Positions 39,593-49,185 of a stretch of 64,000 nt of DNA are shown piece by piece (position 1 is the first letter of the stretch; every line of letters starts with the position of its first letter). The notes beneath the pieces are model-generated. The model was not told the origin of the DNA. It saw only the letters and a list, made by a program, of their open reading frames with translations, and searched no databases. The DNA comes from Roseibium sp. MMSF_3544 (GTDB taxonomy: Bacteria > Pseudomonadota > Alphaproteobacteria > Rhizobiales > Stappiaceae), in the NCBI RefSeq assembly GCF_030732845.1, contig NZ_JASHKA010000013.1:62001-126000 (forward strand). The letters run 5' to 3'. The position numbers and the translations under genes are program-made.

Positions 39593-40642
39593 ATGGCAGG
39601 GGAAATCAAGGACGCGGGTAACAACAACGGCCTTGGAAAGACGCCGACAGCCATGCGCCGGGAAGACGCCCGCGTGCATGGTGGTACGGGTCCATCGGAA
39701 CCGCGAACAGGTCTTGCCCCGCATGGTTCAGAGCCGAAATCACAAGCGGCCTCGTCCGGTCTGACAGCAGATTTGAAAAAGGCGACGAAATCCGTCGCTG
39801 ATTATGTCACCTCATCGGTCCGGCAAAGCGATCCGGAAAACACGATCGTTGATGCCAAGTTCAACAAGGATCTGGAAACGCTGCGCAGTTTGCACTCCTT
39901 CTTGATCCGCGAAGCCAAATCATTGCCGGAAAATTTTTCGCTCGGCATGTTGAACACACTGAAAACAGGAGGCCCCGGAGACAAGGGACGATCTCCGACA
40001 GCCGAAGAGTGGCAGGCGATTGAGAAGAAAACGCAAGTTTTGTTCGCCCAGCTGACCGACGCCGATCGCAAGCGTTTTCTGGCCTCTCAGATGCCGAACT
40101 TTTTGCCCAAGATCGCCGTCTGGCTGGTCGCGATTTCGATCGGGTCGATGATCATGTCGGTTGTGATGGCCGAGTTGCCTCTCTTCGGTGTCGGCGTCAA
40201 CGGCGCCTTTATGGTGTTCTTTTTCCTGCTTTGGCTGATGTCGCTGGGAGCGATCGGGTCCGCAGCCTTTATCGGGTTCAACGCCATTTCCGTCAGCAGC
40301 GACATCACCTTCGATATCTCCGATTCCCGTTTCATCGTGCAGCGGATCGTTCTTGGTGCCCTGTTCGCCCTTTTCTTCACTCTGCCCTTCGGTTTTCATG
40401 AATTCCTGAGTTTTGCGAAAAGTCTGAGCACGGCTGCGCTGAACAGGGCGACCGTCCCCACGCAGTCCGAGCTTGCCTTCACCAATCAGTCCCTCTTGCT
40501 GATCATGCCCTTCGTGCTTGGCTACAGCACGTCGCTGGTGATCCTGATCCTGAACCGGATGATATCGTCGGCAAGCACCTTGTTCGGCGCCGGTGAAGCG
40601 GCCGTGAAGCCCAAAGCTGCCGCCCCTCGGGACACGTCTTGA
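39593..40642 (+). CDS. Membrane protein of unknown function
   Basis: I do not recognise a family. The 349-residue protein has a long polar, low-complexity N-terminus (about 1-65), an amphipathic helical region (about 66-165), then four predicted transmembrane helices: about 172-195, 200-230, 250-275 and 300-325. A short Ala/Pro/Lys-rich tail follows. The third and fourth helices flank a hydrophilic loop. There are no Cys residues and no enzymatic motif. The start at 39593 is preceded by GGGG 7 bases away. It lies between aat and the NDUFA12 gene with its own terminator, so it is likely a separate unit. Confidence 0.75.
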   Translation: MAGEIKDAGNNNGLGKTPTAMRREDARVHGGTGPSEPRTGLAPHGSEPKSQAASSGLTADLKKATKSVADYVTSSVRQSDPENTIVDAKFNKDLETLRSLHSFLIREAKSLPENFSLGMLNTLKTGGPGDKGRSPTAEEWQAIEKKTQVLFAQLTDADRKRFLASQMPNFLPKIAVWLVAISIGSMIMSVVMAELPLFGVGVNGAFMVFFFLLWLMSLGAIGSAAFIGFNAISVSSDITFDISDSRFIVQRIVLGALFALFFTLPFGFHEFLSFAKSLSTAALNRATVPTQSELAFTNQSLLLIMPFVLGYSTSLVILILNRMISSASTLFGAGEAAVKPKAAAPRDTS

Positions 40643-40655
40643 TCTTAGAAATGGA

Positions 40656-40677
40656 AAACCCCGCACGAGCGGGGTTT
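40656..40677 (+). terminator. Rho-independent terminator after the membrane protein gene
   Basis: 9-bp perfect stem AAACCCCGC/GCGGGGTTT with loop ACGA, 13 bases past the stop at 40642. The stem itself supplies AAA/TTT ends, so it could work in both directions for the convergent NDUFA12 gene. Confidence 0.85.
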
Positions 40678-40708
40678 CAATCGTCAGGTCGCTGATGGCT
40701 CGCTGTCG

Positions 40709-41095
40709 TCAGTTGCCCGGTGTCCAGGCTTCATAGTCGCCGGTGACTTCAGGACGTTTTTCAGGCGTCAGGATAGACCCATGCGGACGGTACGCTCCCG
40801 GGGTCCCCGTGTGGTTCTTTTCGTGCGGCTTCTGCCAGTGTTTCGGATGATAGGTCTCATCTGAAGGCGGCGTATCGACCCGGTGATGCATCCAGCCGTG
40901 CCAGCCCGGAGGAATCGCGGAGGCTTCGGCGAGGCCATTGTAGATGACCCAGCGCTTCTTGCCGCCGCGCTCTTTGTAGTACTTGTTGCCGGCCTCGTCC
41001 TCACCAACAAATTCACCCTTGCGCCAGGTGAAGAAGCGGGTGCCCATCGTCTGGCTGTTCCACCAGGTGAAGATTTCAAGCAGCAGAGTTTTCAT
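40709..41095 (-). CDS. NDUFA12-type accessory subunit of complex I
   Basis: Homologue of the mitochondrial NDUFA12/B17.2 subunit, found in alphaproteobacterial complex I. The product has 128 residues from the ATG at 41095 (MKTLLLEIFTWWNSQTMGTR). Family marks are GNKYYKERGGKKRWVIYNG, ASAIPPGWHGWMHHRVDTPP and YHPKHWQKPHEKNHTGTPGA. A longer frame to 41158 adds residues not seen in the family. It lies 40 kb from nuoAB in this window, consistent with its usual scattered location. Confidence 0.94.
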   Translation of the reverse strand: MKTLLLEIFTWWNSQTMGTRFFTWRKGEFVGEDEAGNKYYKERGGKKRWVIYNGLAEASAIPPGWHGWMHHRVDTPPSDETYHPKHWQKPHEKNHTGTPGAYRPHGSILTPEKRPEVTGDYEAWTPGN

Positions 41096-41298
41096 GGCCC
41101 TCAAAAGGTCCTCAGATTTCACAGAGCGAGAGCCGGATCTAAAAGACCAGCTTTCCAAACTTGGCGGACTATGGCGCCAAGATCGGTTTCTGTCCAGTGC
41201 TGCACTGCCGCAGGGGATGAGATTTTGACTGACATCGCGCAGGAGGCGCGCGACAAGTGACGTGCCTTTTTTGCACGCGGTAGAAATCGCGTTTCTCG

Positions 41299-42036
41299 TC
41301 AGTGAAGCTTCAAGTCTTTTGACTTCACATAATCGGCATTGCGGATGTGTTTGGATGCCGCCGAGTGCTGCTTCTTTTCCGCAGGCGCCTCATCGCTGTT
41401 CTTTTTCACGCCGCCCTTTTTCACACCGGCAAAGACGGGTTGTTGCTTCTTGCTGTTGTCAAATTCCTCTTCAACAACACTATCGACTTCGGCACGCTTT
41501 TGAACTGCGATCTTGTGGTGAAGGCGCGCGCCGGCGAGCGACTGCATTTTTTCCGCCTGCTCGTCCATTGATCGTTGAATGCCATAGATGTTGTAGAAGC
41601 CGGAATTCTCCAGGATCATCGGCCTGTCATCGGTCATCAGCCACCTCAGCCGCTTGTAGAGCGTTGAAGGCGACAGCGGCTTGACCAGGACATGATGCGC
41701 ACCAGCCCTCAATGCCTTGTCGACAAGCGGACGTGTTCCATGGGCGGTGACGAAGAGAATCGGAACATAGCAGAGCGGCTCCATATGCCGATGCCGCACC
41801 AGCCGCAGAAACTGATAGCCGGACGTTGGCTCCATGCGCCAGTCGGTCAGAATCACGTTCGGCGGTTCTGCGAGACTTGCTTCCAGAGCGTCATCGACCG
41901 AATCAAAGACTCGCACCCGCGCCACCTTGAAGCTCAGGAGAATCGACCGGAGAATCGTTTGCATCGGCTTGCTGTCCTCTACGACGACAGCGTCGATATC
42001 CTCCATCGCAAGGCCAAAGGCTGCGTGATGCTTCAT
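41299..42036 (-). CDS. Response regulator with single REC domain and long basic tail
   Basis: Receiver-domain protein, 245 residues. The REC domain (about 12-135) has the acidic pair in VVVEDSKPM, phospho-acceptor Asp65 in VILTDWRMEPTSG, Thr97 in FVTAHG and Lys119 in VLVKPLS, so it should be phosphorylatable. No DNA-binding or enzymatic output domain follows; the remaining 110 residues are charged, Lys-rich and probably disordered. Stand-alone REC proteins act by protein-protein contact (as CheY or DivK), but the partner here is unknown. No histidine kinase is encoded nearby. Confidence 0.9.
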   Translation of the reverse strand: MKHHAAFGLAMEDIDAVVVEDSKPMQTILRSILLSFKVARVRVFDSVDDALEASLAEPPNVILTDWRMEPTSGYQFLRLVRHRHMEPLCYVPILFVTAHGTRPLVDKALRAGAHHVLVKPLSPSTLYKRLRWLMTDDRPMILENSGFYNIYGIQRSMDEQAEKMQSLAGARLHHKIAVQKRAEVDSVVEEEFDNSKKQQPVFAGVKKGGVKKNSDEAPAEKKQHSAASKHIRNADYVKSKDLKLH

Positions 42037-42495
42037 TAAATGCGGGTCCCTTTCCCTAGATTTCCCGCACTTAACCAGACCCGGCTTAAACCCGGTTGAA
42101 ACGCTCGAGCGCCATTTTCTTCAAATTTTCATAAAAGCAGGGCTATAGTCATCCACAGCGAAGTTGACTTTCCATGCGCGTCACTCGTTTGCCAGGAAAG
42201 CAAGTGCCAAATTCCCTTGGTTCACGCGCTCCCCACAATCCACACAGGCACACAATATTTTGCGTTTGCCCACAGCGACGACACAAGCTGTTGTCGGTCA
42301 TGCCTTGACCTTAAGAATTCATTTACATTACGTTTCTTATTATTGCGATGTGAGTAGTCGGGCGCCCTTCCGGACGCTCCGGTCATCCGAAACACTAAAG
42401 TAAAAGCGTTCCGTTTCCGAGCTTTCGACCAAAATCGGAAGACGGGTTTTTGCGCGCCTTTTTCAGGGCGCACATCGTGACAAACCTGTTGATGA

Positions 42496-42511
42496 CTACT
42501 ATATATAGTAG
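42496..42511. promoter_or_regulatory. NrdR box 1 upstream of nrdJ
   Basis: CTACTATATATAGTAG is a perfect 16-base palindrome whose ten central bases match the NrdR consensus (acaCwAtATaTwGtgt) exactly. NrdR represses ribonucleotide reductase genes in response to ATP/dATP. Confidence 0.7.
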
Positions 42512-42526
42512 ACCCAGATACAGAGC

Positions 42527-42542
42527 AGGCTACATACAGGGT
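42527..42542. promoter_or_regulatory. NrdR box 2 upstream of nrdJ
   Basis: AGGCTACATACAGGGT matches the NrdR consensus at 11 of 16 positions. Its centre is 31 bases from that of box 1, the helical-phase spacing expected for paired NrdR boxes. Confidence 0.55.
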
Positions 42543-42662
42543 TACACCTGTCGAAGTGCAACAGCATCCGGCGGAGAGGCAGACGGGATCGTCTCGCCGG
42601 GCGCATGGTGGAATTGGACCGGTTCGGGGCGAACCGGCTGGGGACATAAGGGGACTTTTAGA

Positions 42663-45600
42663 ATGCGGATAGAGCGGCGCTACACCGAAGAAGGCAAATC
42701 GCCTTACGCCGGCATCGAATTTCGGACTGCAACAAGTGAAATCCGCAATCCTGACGGATCGATTGTGTTTCGCCTGGAGAACATCCAGGTCCCGGCCCAG
42801 TTCTCTCAGGTCGCCTCTGACATCCTGGCACAAAAGTATTTCCGCAAGGCAGGTGTCCCAGCCAAATTGAGGGCTGTTGAAGAAAACACGGTTCCCTCCT
42901 TCCTGTGGCGTCATGAAGCCGACGAAGACGCCATGAGCGATCTGCCGGAAGACGAGCGCTACGGATCGGAGATCGACGGACGTCAGGTTTTCGACCGCCT
43001 TGCAGGCACGTGGACGTACTGGGGCTGGAAAGGCGGATATTTCGATCAGGAGTCGGATGCCCAGGCCTTTTATGACGAGCTGCGCTACATGCTGGCGACG
43101 CAAAAGGTTGCTCCGAACTCACCGCAATGGTTCAACACCGGTCTGCACTGGGCTTACGGGATCGACGGTCCCAGCCAGGGTCACATGTATGTCGATTTCC
43201 AGACCGGCAAGCTGACCAAGTCAAAAACGGCCTATGAGCACCCGCAGCCGCATGCCTGCTTCATTCAGTCTGTTCAGGACGATCTTGTGAATGACGGCGG
43301 CATCATGGACCTTTGGGTGCGTGAAGCCCGGCTCTTCAAATACGGTTCGGGCACCGGCTCAAACTTCTCACATGTGCGCTCCGAAGGCGAAAAACTGTCC
43401 GGCGGCGGCAAGTCTTCCGGTCTGATGAGCTTCCTGAAGATTGGCGACCGGGCCGCGGGCGCCATCAAGTCCGGCGGCACGACGCGCCGCGCAGCCAAAA
43501 TGGTTGTCGTGGACGTCGATCACCCCGACATTGAGGAATACGTCAACTGGAAGGTCAAGGAAGAGCAGAAGGTGGCGGCCCTCGTCACAGGCTCCAAGAT
43601 CTGCCAGAAGCACCTCTCGGCCATCATGCGCGCCTGCGTCAACTGCGAGGCGGATCACGGCGATTGTTTCGATCCGGCGAAGAACCCTGCCCTCAAGCGC
43701 GAAATCCGCGCTGCCAAGAAAATGATGGTGCCGGAAAACTACATCCAGCGTGTCATCCAGTTTGCAAAGCAGGGTTTCACCAAGATCGAATTTCCGACCT
43801 ACAACACGGATTGGGACTCAGAAGCCTACCTGACCGTAGCCGGACAGAACTCGAACAACTCCGTGCGTGTCACTGACGGCTTTCTCGACGCCGTCATGTC
43901 CGACAGCGAGTGGGACCTGACGTCGCGCCGAACCGGTGAAACGCTGAAATCCGTCAAGGCGAAGGAACTCTGGGAACAAATCGGTTATGCCGCTTGGGCA
44001 TCCGCCGATCCGGGCCTTCAGTACCACACCACGATCAACGACTGGCATACGTGCCTTGCCGATGGTGAAATCCGCGCGTCCAATCCGTGCTCGGAGTACA
44101 TGTTCCTGGACGACACGGCCTGTAACCTGGCGTCGCTGAACCTGATGCAGTTCCGCAGGGACGACCGGTCCTTCGACATCGAAAGCTACGAGCACGCAGT
44201 GCGTCTGTGGACCATCGTGCTTGAAGTCTCGGTGCTGATGGCGCAGTTCCCGTCCAAGGAAATCGCTGAACTGTCCTACAAGTTCCGCACGCTTGGCCTC
44301 GGATACGCCAACATTGGCGGACTTCTGATGACCTCCGGCATTTCCTACGACTCCGATGAGGGCCGCGCCCTTTGCGGTGCCCTGACTGCGGTCATGACCG
44401 GTGTTGCCTATGCCACATCTGCAGAAATGGCCGGTGAACTCGGGTCTTTCCCGGGCTACAAGAAAAACGCCAAGCATATGCTGAAGGTCATCCGCAACCA
44501 CCGCCGCGCTGCCTATGGCGAGGAGGACGGCTATGAAGGCCTCAACACCAATCCGGTGCCCCTGGATCACGCCTCCTGCCCGGATCAGGTGATCGTGGAG
44601 CGGGCCAGGAAGGCTTGGGACCGTGCTCTGGAACTTGGCGAAAAGAACGGCTTCCGCAATGCGCAGTCGACCGTGATTGCTCCGACCGGCACGATCGGTC
44701 TCGTCATGGACTGCGACACCACCGGGATCGAGCCGGACTTTGCCCTTGTGAAGTTCAAGAAACTCGCCGGTGGCGGCTACTTCAAGATCATCAACCGCGC
44801 CGTTCCGGAAGCCCTGCGTGTTCTCGGCTACGCGGAAAGCGAGATCGGCGAGATCGAAGCCTACGCAGTCGGTCACGGCTCGCTGGACCAGGCACCGGCC
44901 ATCAATCCTGCCAGCCTTGCGGCGAAAGGATTTTCGGAAGAAAGCCTCGGCAAGCTCAAGGACGGCATGAAGTCGGCCTTCGACATCAAGTTCGTGTTCA
45001 ATCGCTGGACACTCGGAGATGACCAACTGAAGTCACTTGGCGTCTCGGACGAACAGCTCGAGGATCAGGAATTCAACCTCCTGTCGTTCCTCGGCTTTTC
45101 CAAAGCCGATATCGAAGCAGCCAACACGCATGTCTGTGGCGCGATGACCCTTGAAGGTGCGCCGTTCCTCAAGGAAGAGCACTATCCGGTCTTTGACTGC
45201 GCCAACCCGTGCGGCCGTATCGGCAAGCGCTTCCTCTCTGTGGAAAGCCACATCCGCATGATGGCGGCAGCCCAGCCGTTTATCTCCGGTGCGATCTCCA
45301 AGACCATCAACATGCCGAACGATGCGACGGTCGAGGACTGCAAGGAAGCCTATATGCTGTCCTGGAAGCTCGCGTTGAAGGCAAATGCGCTTTATCGCGA
45401 CGGGTCCAAGCTGTCTCAACCTCTCAACGCCCAGCTTCTGGCCGATGAGGACGACGAGCAGGAGGATGCACTCGAGGAGATCGCAGCCAAGCCACAGGCA
45501 GCCAAGGCCGAGGTCGTGGCGGAACGGATCGTCGAGCGCATTGTCGAACGGGTTGTTCGCGAGCAGGAAAAACTGCCGGCCCGCCGCAAGGGTTATACCC

Positions 45601-46346
45601 AGAAGGCAAAAATCGGTGGACACACGGTGTTCTTGCGGACCGGCGAGTACCACGACGGCCGTCTTGGCGAAATCTTCCTTGATATGAACAAGGAAGGCTC
45701 TGCCCTGCGCGCCTTCATCAACAACTTCGCCATCTCCGTCTCGCTTGGTCTGCAATACGGTGTGCCGCTCGAAGAATATGTCGATGCGTTCACCTTCACC
45801 AAGTTTGAGCCGGCCGGCATGGTGCAGGGCAACGACGCGATCAAGAACGCAACCTCGATCCTCGATTACGTCTTCCGCGAGTTGGCCGTGTCCTATCTCG
45901 GACGTCACGACCTGGCCCATGTGCCGCCGGAAGTCTTCGGCAACACAGGCGAAGGCACTTCGTCCAGCGATGATCGCGGTCAGGGTGGCCAGATCGTTTC
46001 GCACGGCCTCGTTCGTGGCCAGACCGAGCGTTTCCGGCTGGTCGCCGGTGCAAGCGAACCAGCTGGTGAAACCACCGAGGCGATATCCGTGCAGACGGCA
46101 AACACCCCAGCTGCGCAGGTCTCCGCGGTCGCCACGGCCTTTGCCCGCGGCTCGGAAAGCACCGCTGCAGCGGTCGAAGTCAGCGTCCCTGCCCCGCAGG
46201 TCTCGTCGGCAGCCCAGCAGATCGCCCAGGCACGCATGAAGGGCTATGAAGGCGAAAGCTGCTCCGAATGCGGCAACTTCACCATGGTCCGCAACGGCAC
46301 CTGCCTCAAATGCGACACCTGCGGCGCAACGAGCGGCTGCTCCTGA
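42663..46346 (+). CDS. nrdJ: Vitamin B12-dependent (class II) ribonucleotide reductase
   Basis: Makes deoxyribonucleotides using adenosylcobalamin, so it works with or without oxygen. From the ATG at 42663 (AGGGG nine bases upstream) the protein is 1227 residues: [20 protein letters not shown], then [20 protein letters not shown], the catalytic core with [20 protein letters not shown] and [20 protein letters not shown], a low-complexity linker (about 1110-1185), and a C-terminal Cys cluster ([20 protein letters not shown], then TCGATSGC) likely to bind zinc and relay electrons to the active site. The frame extends upstream to 42450 but over regulatory DNA. Expected control is NrdR. Confidence 0.97.
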   Translation: MRIERRYTEEGKSPYAGIEFRTATSEIRNPDGSIVFRLENIQVPAQFSQVASDILAQKYFRKAGVPAKLRAVEENTVPSFLWRHEADEDAMSDLPEDERYGSEIDGRQVFDRLAGTWTYWGWKGGYFDQESDAQAFYDELRYMLATQKVAPNSPQWFNTGLHWAYGIDGPSQGHMYVDFQTGKLTKSKTAYEHPQPHACFIQSVQDDLVNDGGIMDLWVREARLFKYGSGTGSNFSHVRSEGEKLSGGGKSSGLMSFLKIGDRAAGAIKSGGTTRRAAKMVVVDVDHPDIEEYVNWKVKEEQKVAALVTGSKICQKHLSAIMRACVNCEADHGDCFDPAKNPALKREIRAAKKMMVPENYIQRVIQFAKQGFTKIEFPTYNTDWDSEAYLTVAGQNSNNSVRVTDGFLDAVMSDSEWDLTSRRTGETLKSVKAKELWEQIGYAAWASADPGLQYHTTINDWHTCLADGEIRASNPCSEYMFLDDTACNLASLNLMQFRRDDRSFDIESYEHAVRLWTIVLEVSVLMAQFPSKEIAELSYKFRTLGLGYANIGGLLMTSGISYDSDEGRALCGALTAVMTGVAYATSAEMAGELGSFPGYKKNAKHMLKVIRNHRRAAYGEEDGYEGLNTNPVPLDHASCPDQVIVERARKAWDRALELGEKNGFRNAQSTVIAPTGTIGLVMDCDTTGIEPDFALVKFKKLAGGGYFKIINRAVPEALRVLGYAESEIGEIEAYAVGHGSLDQAPAINPASLAAKGFSEESLGKLKDGMKSAFDIKFVFNRWTLGDDQLKSLGVSDEQLEDQEFNLLSFLGFSKADIEAANTHVCGAMTLEGAPFLKEEHYPVFDCANPCGRIGKRFLSVESHIRMMAAAQPFISGAISKTINMPNDATVEDCKEAYMLSWKLALKANALYRDGSKLSQPLNAQLLADEDDEQEDALEEIAAKPQAAKAEVVAERIVERIVERVVREQEKLPARRKGYTQKAKIGGHTVFLRTGEYHDGRLGEIFLDMNKEGSALRAFINNFAISVSLGLQYGVPLEEYVDAFTFTKFEPAGMVQGNDAIKNATSILDYVFRELAVSYLGRHDLAHVPPEVFGNTGEGTSSSDDRGQGGQIVSHGLVRGQTERFRLVAGASEPAGETTEAISVQTANTPAAQVSAVATAFARGSESTAAAVEVSVPAPQVSSAAQQIAQARMKGYEGESCSECGNFTMVRNGTCLKCDTCGATSGCS

Positions 46347-46423
46347 CGCGCACGGCTTAGTCGGGAGTCCGCCAAGGCGGGCTCACCACCTGCCACAGCG
46401 CGGCTCCCGGCGCCCAGACAACA

Positions 46424-46456
46424 AAAACCCGCCCGTTGATCTGACGGGCGGGTTTT
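46424..46456. terminator. Bidirectional terminator between nrdJ and cioB
   Basis: Strong 13-bp stem AAAACCCGCCCGT/ACGGGCGGGTTTT with a 7-base loop; T-runs are present on both strands. It serves the two convergent genes. Confidence 0.93.
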
Positions 46457-46554
46457 CGTTTCGAATGCGAGCACTTCGCTTGTCATCAGGCTCGAAGATC
46501 TGTTCCGGGTCACCACGGGCAACATATTCAGCCACCGTTCGCCATTTTGTTCGG

Positions 46555-47565
46555 TCAGTCGTAGCGCAGTTCGGTCGCTTTGCCGCGGAAAACCGTATAG
46601 GCGAGGATCGTGTAGCCGATGATCACCGGCAGCACGAAAAGTGCGCCGAGCAAAATGATGAACAGGCTCTCCGGTGCGCTGGCACTTTCATAAAGGGTCA
46701 GCTTCTCCGGCACCACATAAGGGTAGAAGGAATAGGCCAGACCGACAAAGGCCAGGAAAAACAGGCAAGCTGTTGCGGTAAACGGAACCCAGGCCCATTT
46801 GTCATCCCTGGCAGGCAGATGCTTCAACGCGGTGTAAATGATGAACACCAGCAAGCCCGACATCAGCGGCAGCGGTGCCAGGAGGATCATCGAGGGAAAC
46901 GAGAACCACTTCTCGAAAATCCGTTCGCTCACCAACGGGCTTGCGAGCGAAATCGCGCCAAGTCCGAGCATCACGCCCCAAAGCCGCCTGCGTGCCCACC
47001 GGATCGCCTTTCGTTGCAGCACCCCTTCGGACTTGATGATCAGCCAGGTCGCGCCGATGAAGCCATATCCGGCCGTCAGGCAAAGGGCCGTCAGAACGCC
47101 GAATGCGATCGATGCCGGTGTGTGTTGAAGGCCCATGATGTAAAGCCCGAGCATGTAACCTTGCGCGAGCGATGCGGACACCGAGCCTGCGAAAAAGGCC
47201 TGGTTCCAGCGGCGTTTTTGAGTGCCGCTCGTTTTGGCACGGAATTCAAAGGCGACACCGCGTAGGATCAGGCCGATCAGCATGACCGCGACGGGCAAGT
47301 AGAGCGCCGTCAGGATGACGCCGTGCGCAACGGGAAAGGCGACGAGCAACAGCCCGACCGCCAATACCAGCCAGGTTTCGTTTGCATCCCAGAACGGACC
47401 GATCGCAGCAATCATGCGGTCCTTTTCATCTTCATCACCAAGCGGCAGCAGGATGCCGACACCGAGATCGAAACCATCCAGCACGACATAGACGAGGATC
47501 GAGATGCCCATGAGTGCGGCAAAGGCCAGCGGCAACCAGACGGTGGGGTCTCCAAAAAGGGTCAT
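46555..47565 (-). CDS. cioB: Cytochrome bd-type quinol oxidase subunit II (cyanide-insensitive type)
   Basis: Membrane partner of the haem-binding subunit I. The 336 residues contain eight to nine transmembrane helices and the family N-terminus LPLAFAALMGISILVYVVLD followed by GFDLGVGILLP. GPFWDANETWLVL near residue 56 is the most conserved stretch of CydB/CioB. It starts 6 bases after the end of subunit I, so the two form one operon. No cydX-like small ORF was found after it. Confidence 0.96.
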   Translation of the reverse strand: MTLFGDPTVWLPLAFAALMGISILVYVVLDGFDLGVGILLPLGDEDEKDRMIAAIGPFWDANETWLVLAVGLLLVAFPVAHGVILTALYLPVAVMLIGLILRGVAFEFRAKTSGTQKRRWNQAFFAGSVSASLAQGYMLGLYIMGLQHTPASIAFGVLTALCLTAGYGFIGATWLIIKSEGVLQRKAIRWARRRLWGVMLGLGAISLASPLVSERIFEKWFSFPSMILLAPLPLMSGLLVFIIYTALKHLPARDDKWAWVPFTATACLFFLAFVGLAYSFYPYVVPEKLTLYESASAPESLFIILLGALFVLPVIIGYTILAYTVFRGKATELRYD

Positions 47566-47571
47566 GTCGGT

Positions 47572-48948
47572 TTACTCCGCCGGAACCAGGGCCACTTGGG
47601 CCGCACCTGAATGTGGCCGGTTCTCTTCCGCATCGCTCGCCTTGCGGGCCAACCGGAAAATGACCGTGATATAGGCCACGAGCAGCACGGCATAGACGGC
47701 CAGATAGGCAACAAGCGTTGTCGCCACCATGGGAGCCGGAACATCGGCAACCGCCGCTTCGGTGGTCAGGACACCTTGAACCAGCCACGGCTGGCGGCCG
47801 ATTTCCGTGGTGTACCAGCCGGCAAGCGTGGCCACCCAACCGGAAAATGTCATCGCCACGAGGCCGCGCAGAAGCCACGGGTTCAAGCCATCGACCCCGC
47901 CGCTTCGGCGCATCATGAGGACGGTCGCCCAACTCATTGCCAGCATCAGGACCCCGGTCCCGACCATCACACGGAATGACCAGAACACAGGCGTCACCGG
48001 CGGATGCAGGGCCGTTCCATCATCGGCGTAAAAGTCATTGAGGCCCGGGACCACTCCCGCCGGGTCGTGTTTGAGAATGAGGGATGCGCCGTTCGGGACA
48101 CCGATTTCGAAATCGTTTTGACGCTTTTCCTCATTGGGAATGGCGAACAGGAGCAGCGGAACGTGAGTAGACGTGTTCCAGTTACCTTCCATTGCCGCCA
48201 CTTTCTGCGGCTGGTGCTCCAGCGTGTTGAGGCCGTGCATATCGCCTGCCCAGATCTGCAAGGGGATCAGGATCGCGGCCAGCCACGCACCTGTCTTGAG
48301 CGTCAGCCGCACGCCTTTTGACCGGTCGCCAATCAGGCGGCGGTAAGCCGAGATGCCGACAATCAGGAAGGCAACGGTCAGTCCGCTCGCAAGCAGCATG
48401 TGAACGAGGCGATACGGCATGGACGGATTGAAGACGATCGCCCACCAATCGGTTGCGTGTACAATTCCGTCGCGCAATTCAAACCCGGTTGGCGTGTGCA
48501 TCCAGGAATTTAGAACAAGGATCCAGAAAGCGCTCATGGTGGTGCCGAAAGCAACCAGGAATGTTGCCAGCGTGTGCAGCCAATTGGGAACCCGCGATGC
48601 ACCGAACAACATGATGCCGAGGAAGGCCGCTTCCAGAAAGAAGGCCGTCAGAACTTCATAGGCCAGGAGAGGTCCGGCCACGTTGCCGACTGTTTCCATG
48701 AAGCCCGGCCAGTTTGTGCCGAACTGGAAGCTCATGGTGATTCCGCTGACCACGCCGAGACCGAAGGACAGGGCAAAGATCTTCACCCAGAACATGTAGG
48801 CGGCCATCCAGCGGTCGTCCCCGGTGGCGTTGAAGCGCATCTTGAAGAACAGCAGCACCCACCCGAGCGCGATCGTAATTGTCGGAAAAAGAATGTGAAA
48901 TGAGATGTTCGCCGCAAACTGAATGCGGCTGAGAAGGAGTTCTTCCAT
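47572..48948 (-). CDS. cioA: Cytochrome bd-type quinol oxidase subunit I (cyanide-insensitive, short Q-loop)
   Basis: Terminal oxidase subunit that oxidises quinol and reduces oxygen to water without pumping protons. The 458-residue length marks the short-Q-loop group to which CioA belongs. Visible parts are His18 (haem ligand, in ISFHILFPT), the quinol-oxidation region GDMHGLNTLEHQPQKVAAME, and GWYTTEIGRQPWLVQG, the conserved GRQPW. A charged C-terminal tail faces the cytoplasm. I could not place an FNR-type site in the 237 bases upstream. Confidence 0.95.
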   Translation of the reverse strand: MEELLLSRIQFAANISFHILFPTITIALGWVLLFFKMRFNATGDDRWMAAYMFWVKIFALSFGLGVVSGITMSFQFGTNWPGFMETVGNVAGPLLAYEVLTAFFLEAAFLGIMLFGASRVPNWLHTLATFLVAFGTTMSAFWILVLNSWMHTPTGFELRDGIVHATDWWAIVFNPSMPYRLVHMLLASGLTVAFLIVGISAYRRLIGDRSKGVRLTLKTGAWLAAILIPLQIWAGDMHGLNTLEHQPQKVAAMEGNWNTSTHVPLLLFAIPNEEKRQNDFEIGVPNGASLILKHDPAGVVPGLNDFYADDGTALHPPVTPVFWSFRVMVGTGVLMLAMSWATVLMMRRSGGVDGLNPWLLRGLVAMTFSGWVATLAGWYTTEIGRQPWLVQGVLTTEAAVADVPAPMVATTLVAYLAVYAVLLVAYITVIFRLARKASDAEENRPHSGAAQVALVPAE

Positions 48949-49185
48949 CGGTCCTGCCTGGCAAGCATGCCTCGTTGGTTGGTCACTTGCCTGGCATATG
49001 GGTCAGGGAATTTACCTACTCAATATGAAATCGCCGGCCTGCGGCCACACGTCCTGCGTCAGCCGGTCACAGCATGAAATGCAGCAATCAAATGCAGAGC
49101 CTGGACCTTTAAGTCCGCGCCCGTTTTCGCGATTGCCTCAAATTCGCCTGTCCCGAGTCGACTGCCGAACTGGAGAGATCCTCTG

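Larger units (their letters stand above)
42037..42662. other. Control region and leader upstream of nrdJ
   Basis: 626 bases. The frame that leads into nrdJ stays open to 42450, but it is not conserved and covers the NrdR-like boxes. Apart from the boxes I see no gene and no cobalamin-riboswitch core. Confidence 0.6.

Noticed and set aside
42450..42662. Upstream extension of nrdJ to 42450
   Set aside because: It would translate across the NrdR boxes and has no conserved residues; the ATG at 42663 has a good ribosome site.
42540..42662. Cobalamin riboswitch in the nrdJ leader
   Set aside because: The enzyme uses B12, but I could not find the conserved B12-box core; the GC hairpins there do not fit.
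43818..45026. 402-codon frame antisense to nrdJ
   Set aside because: Fully inside the conserved nrdJ coding region with no independent support.
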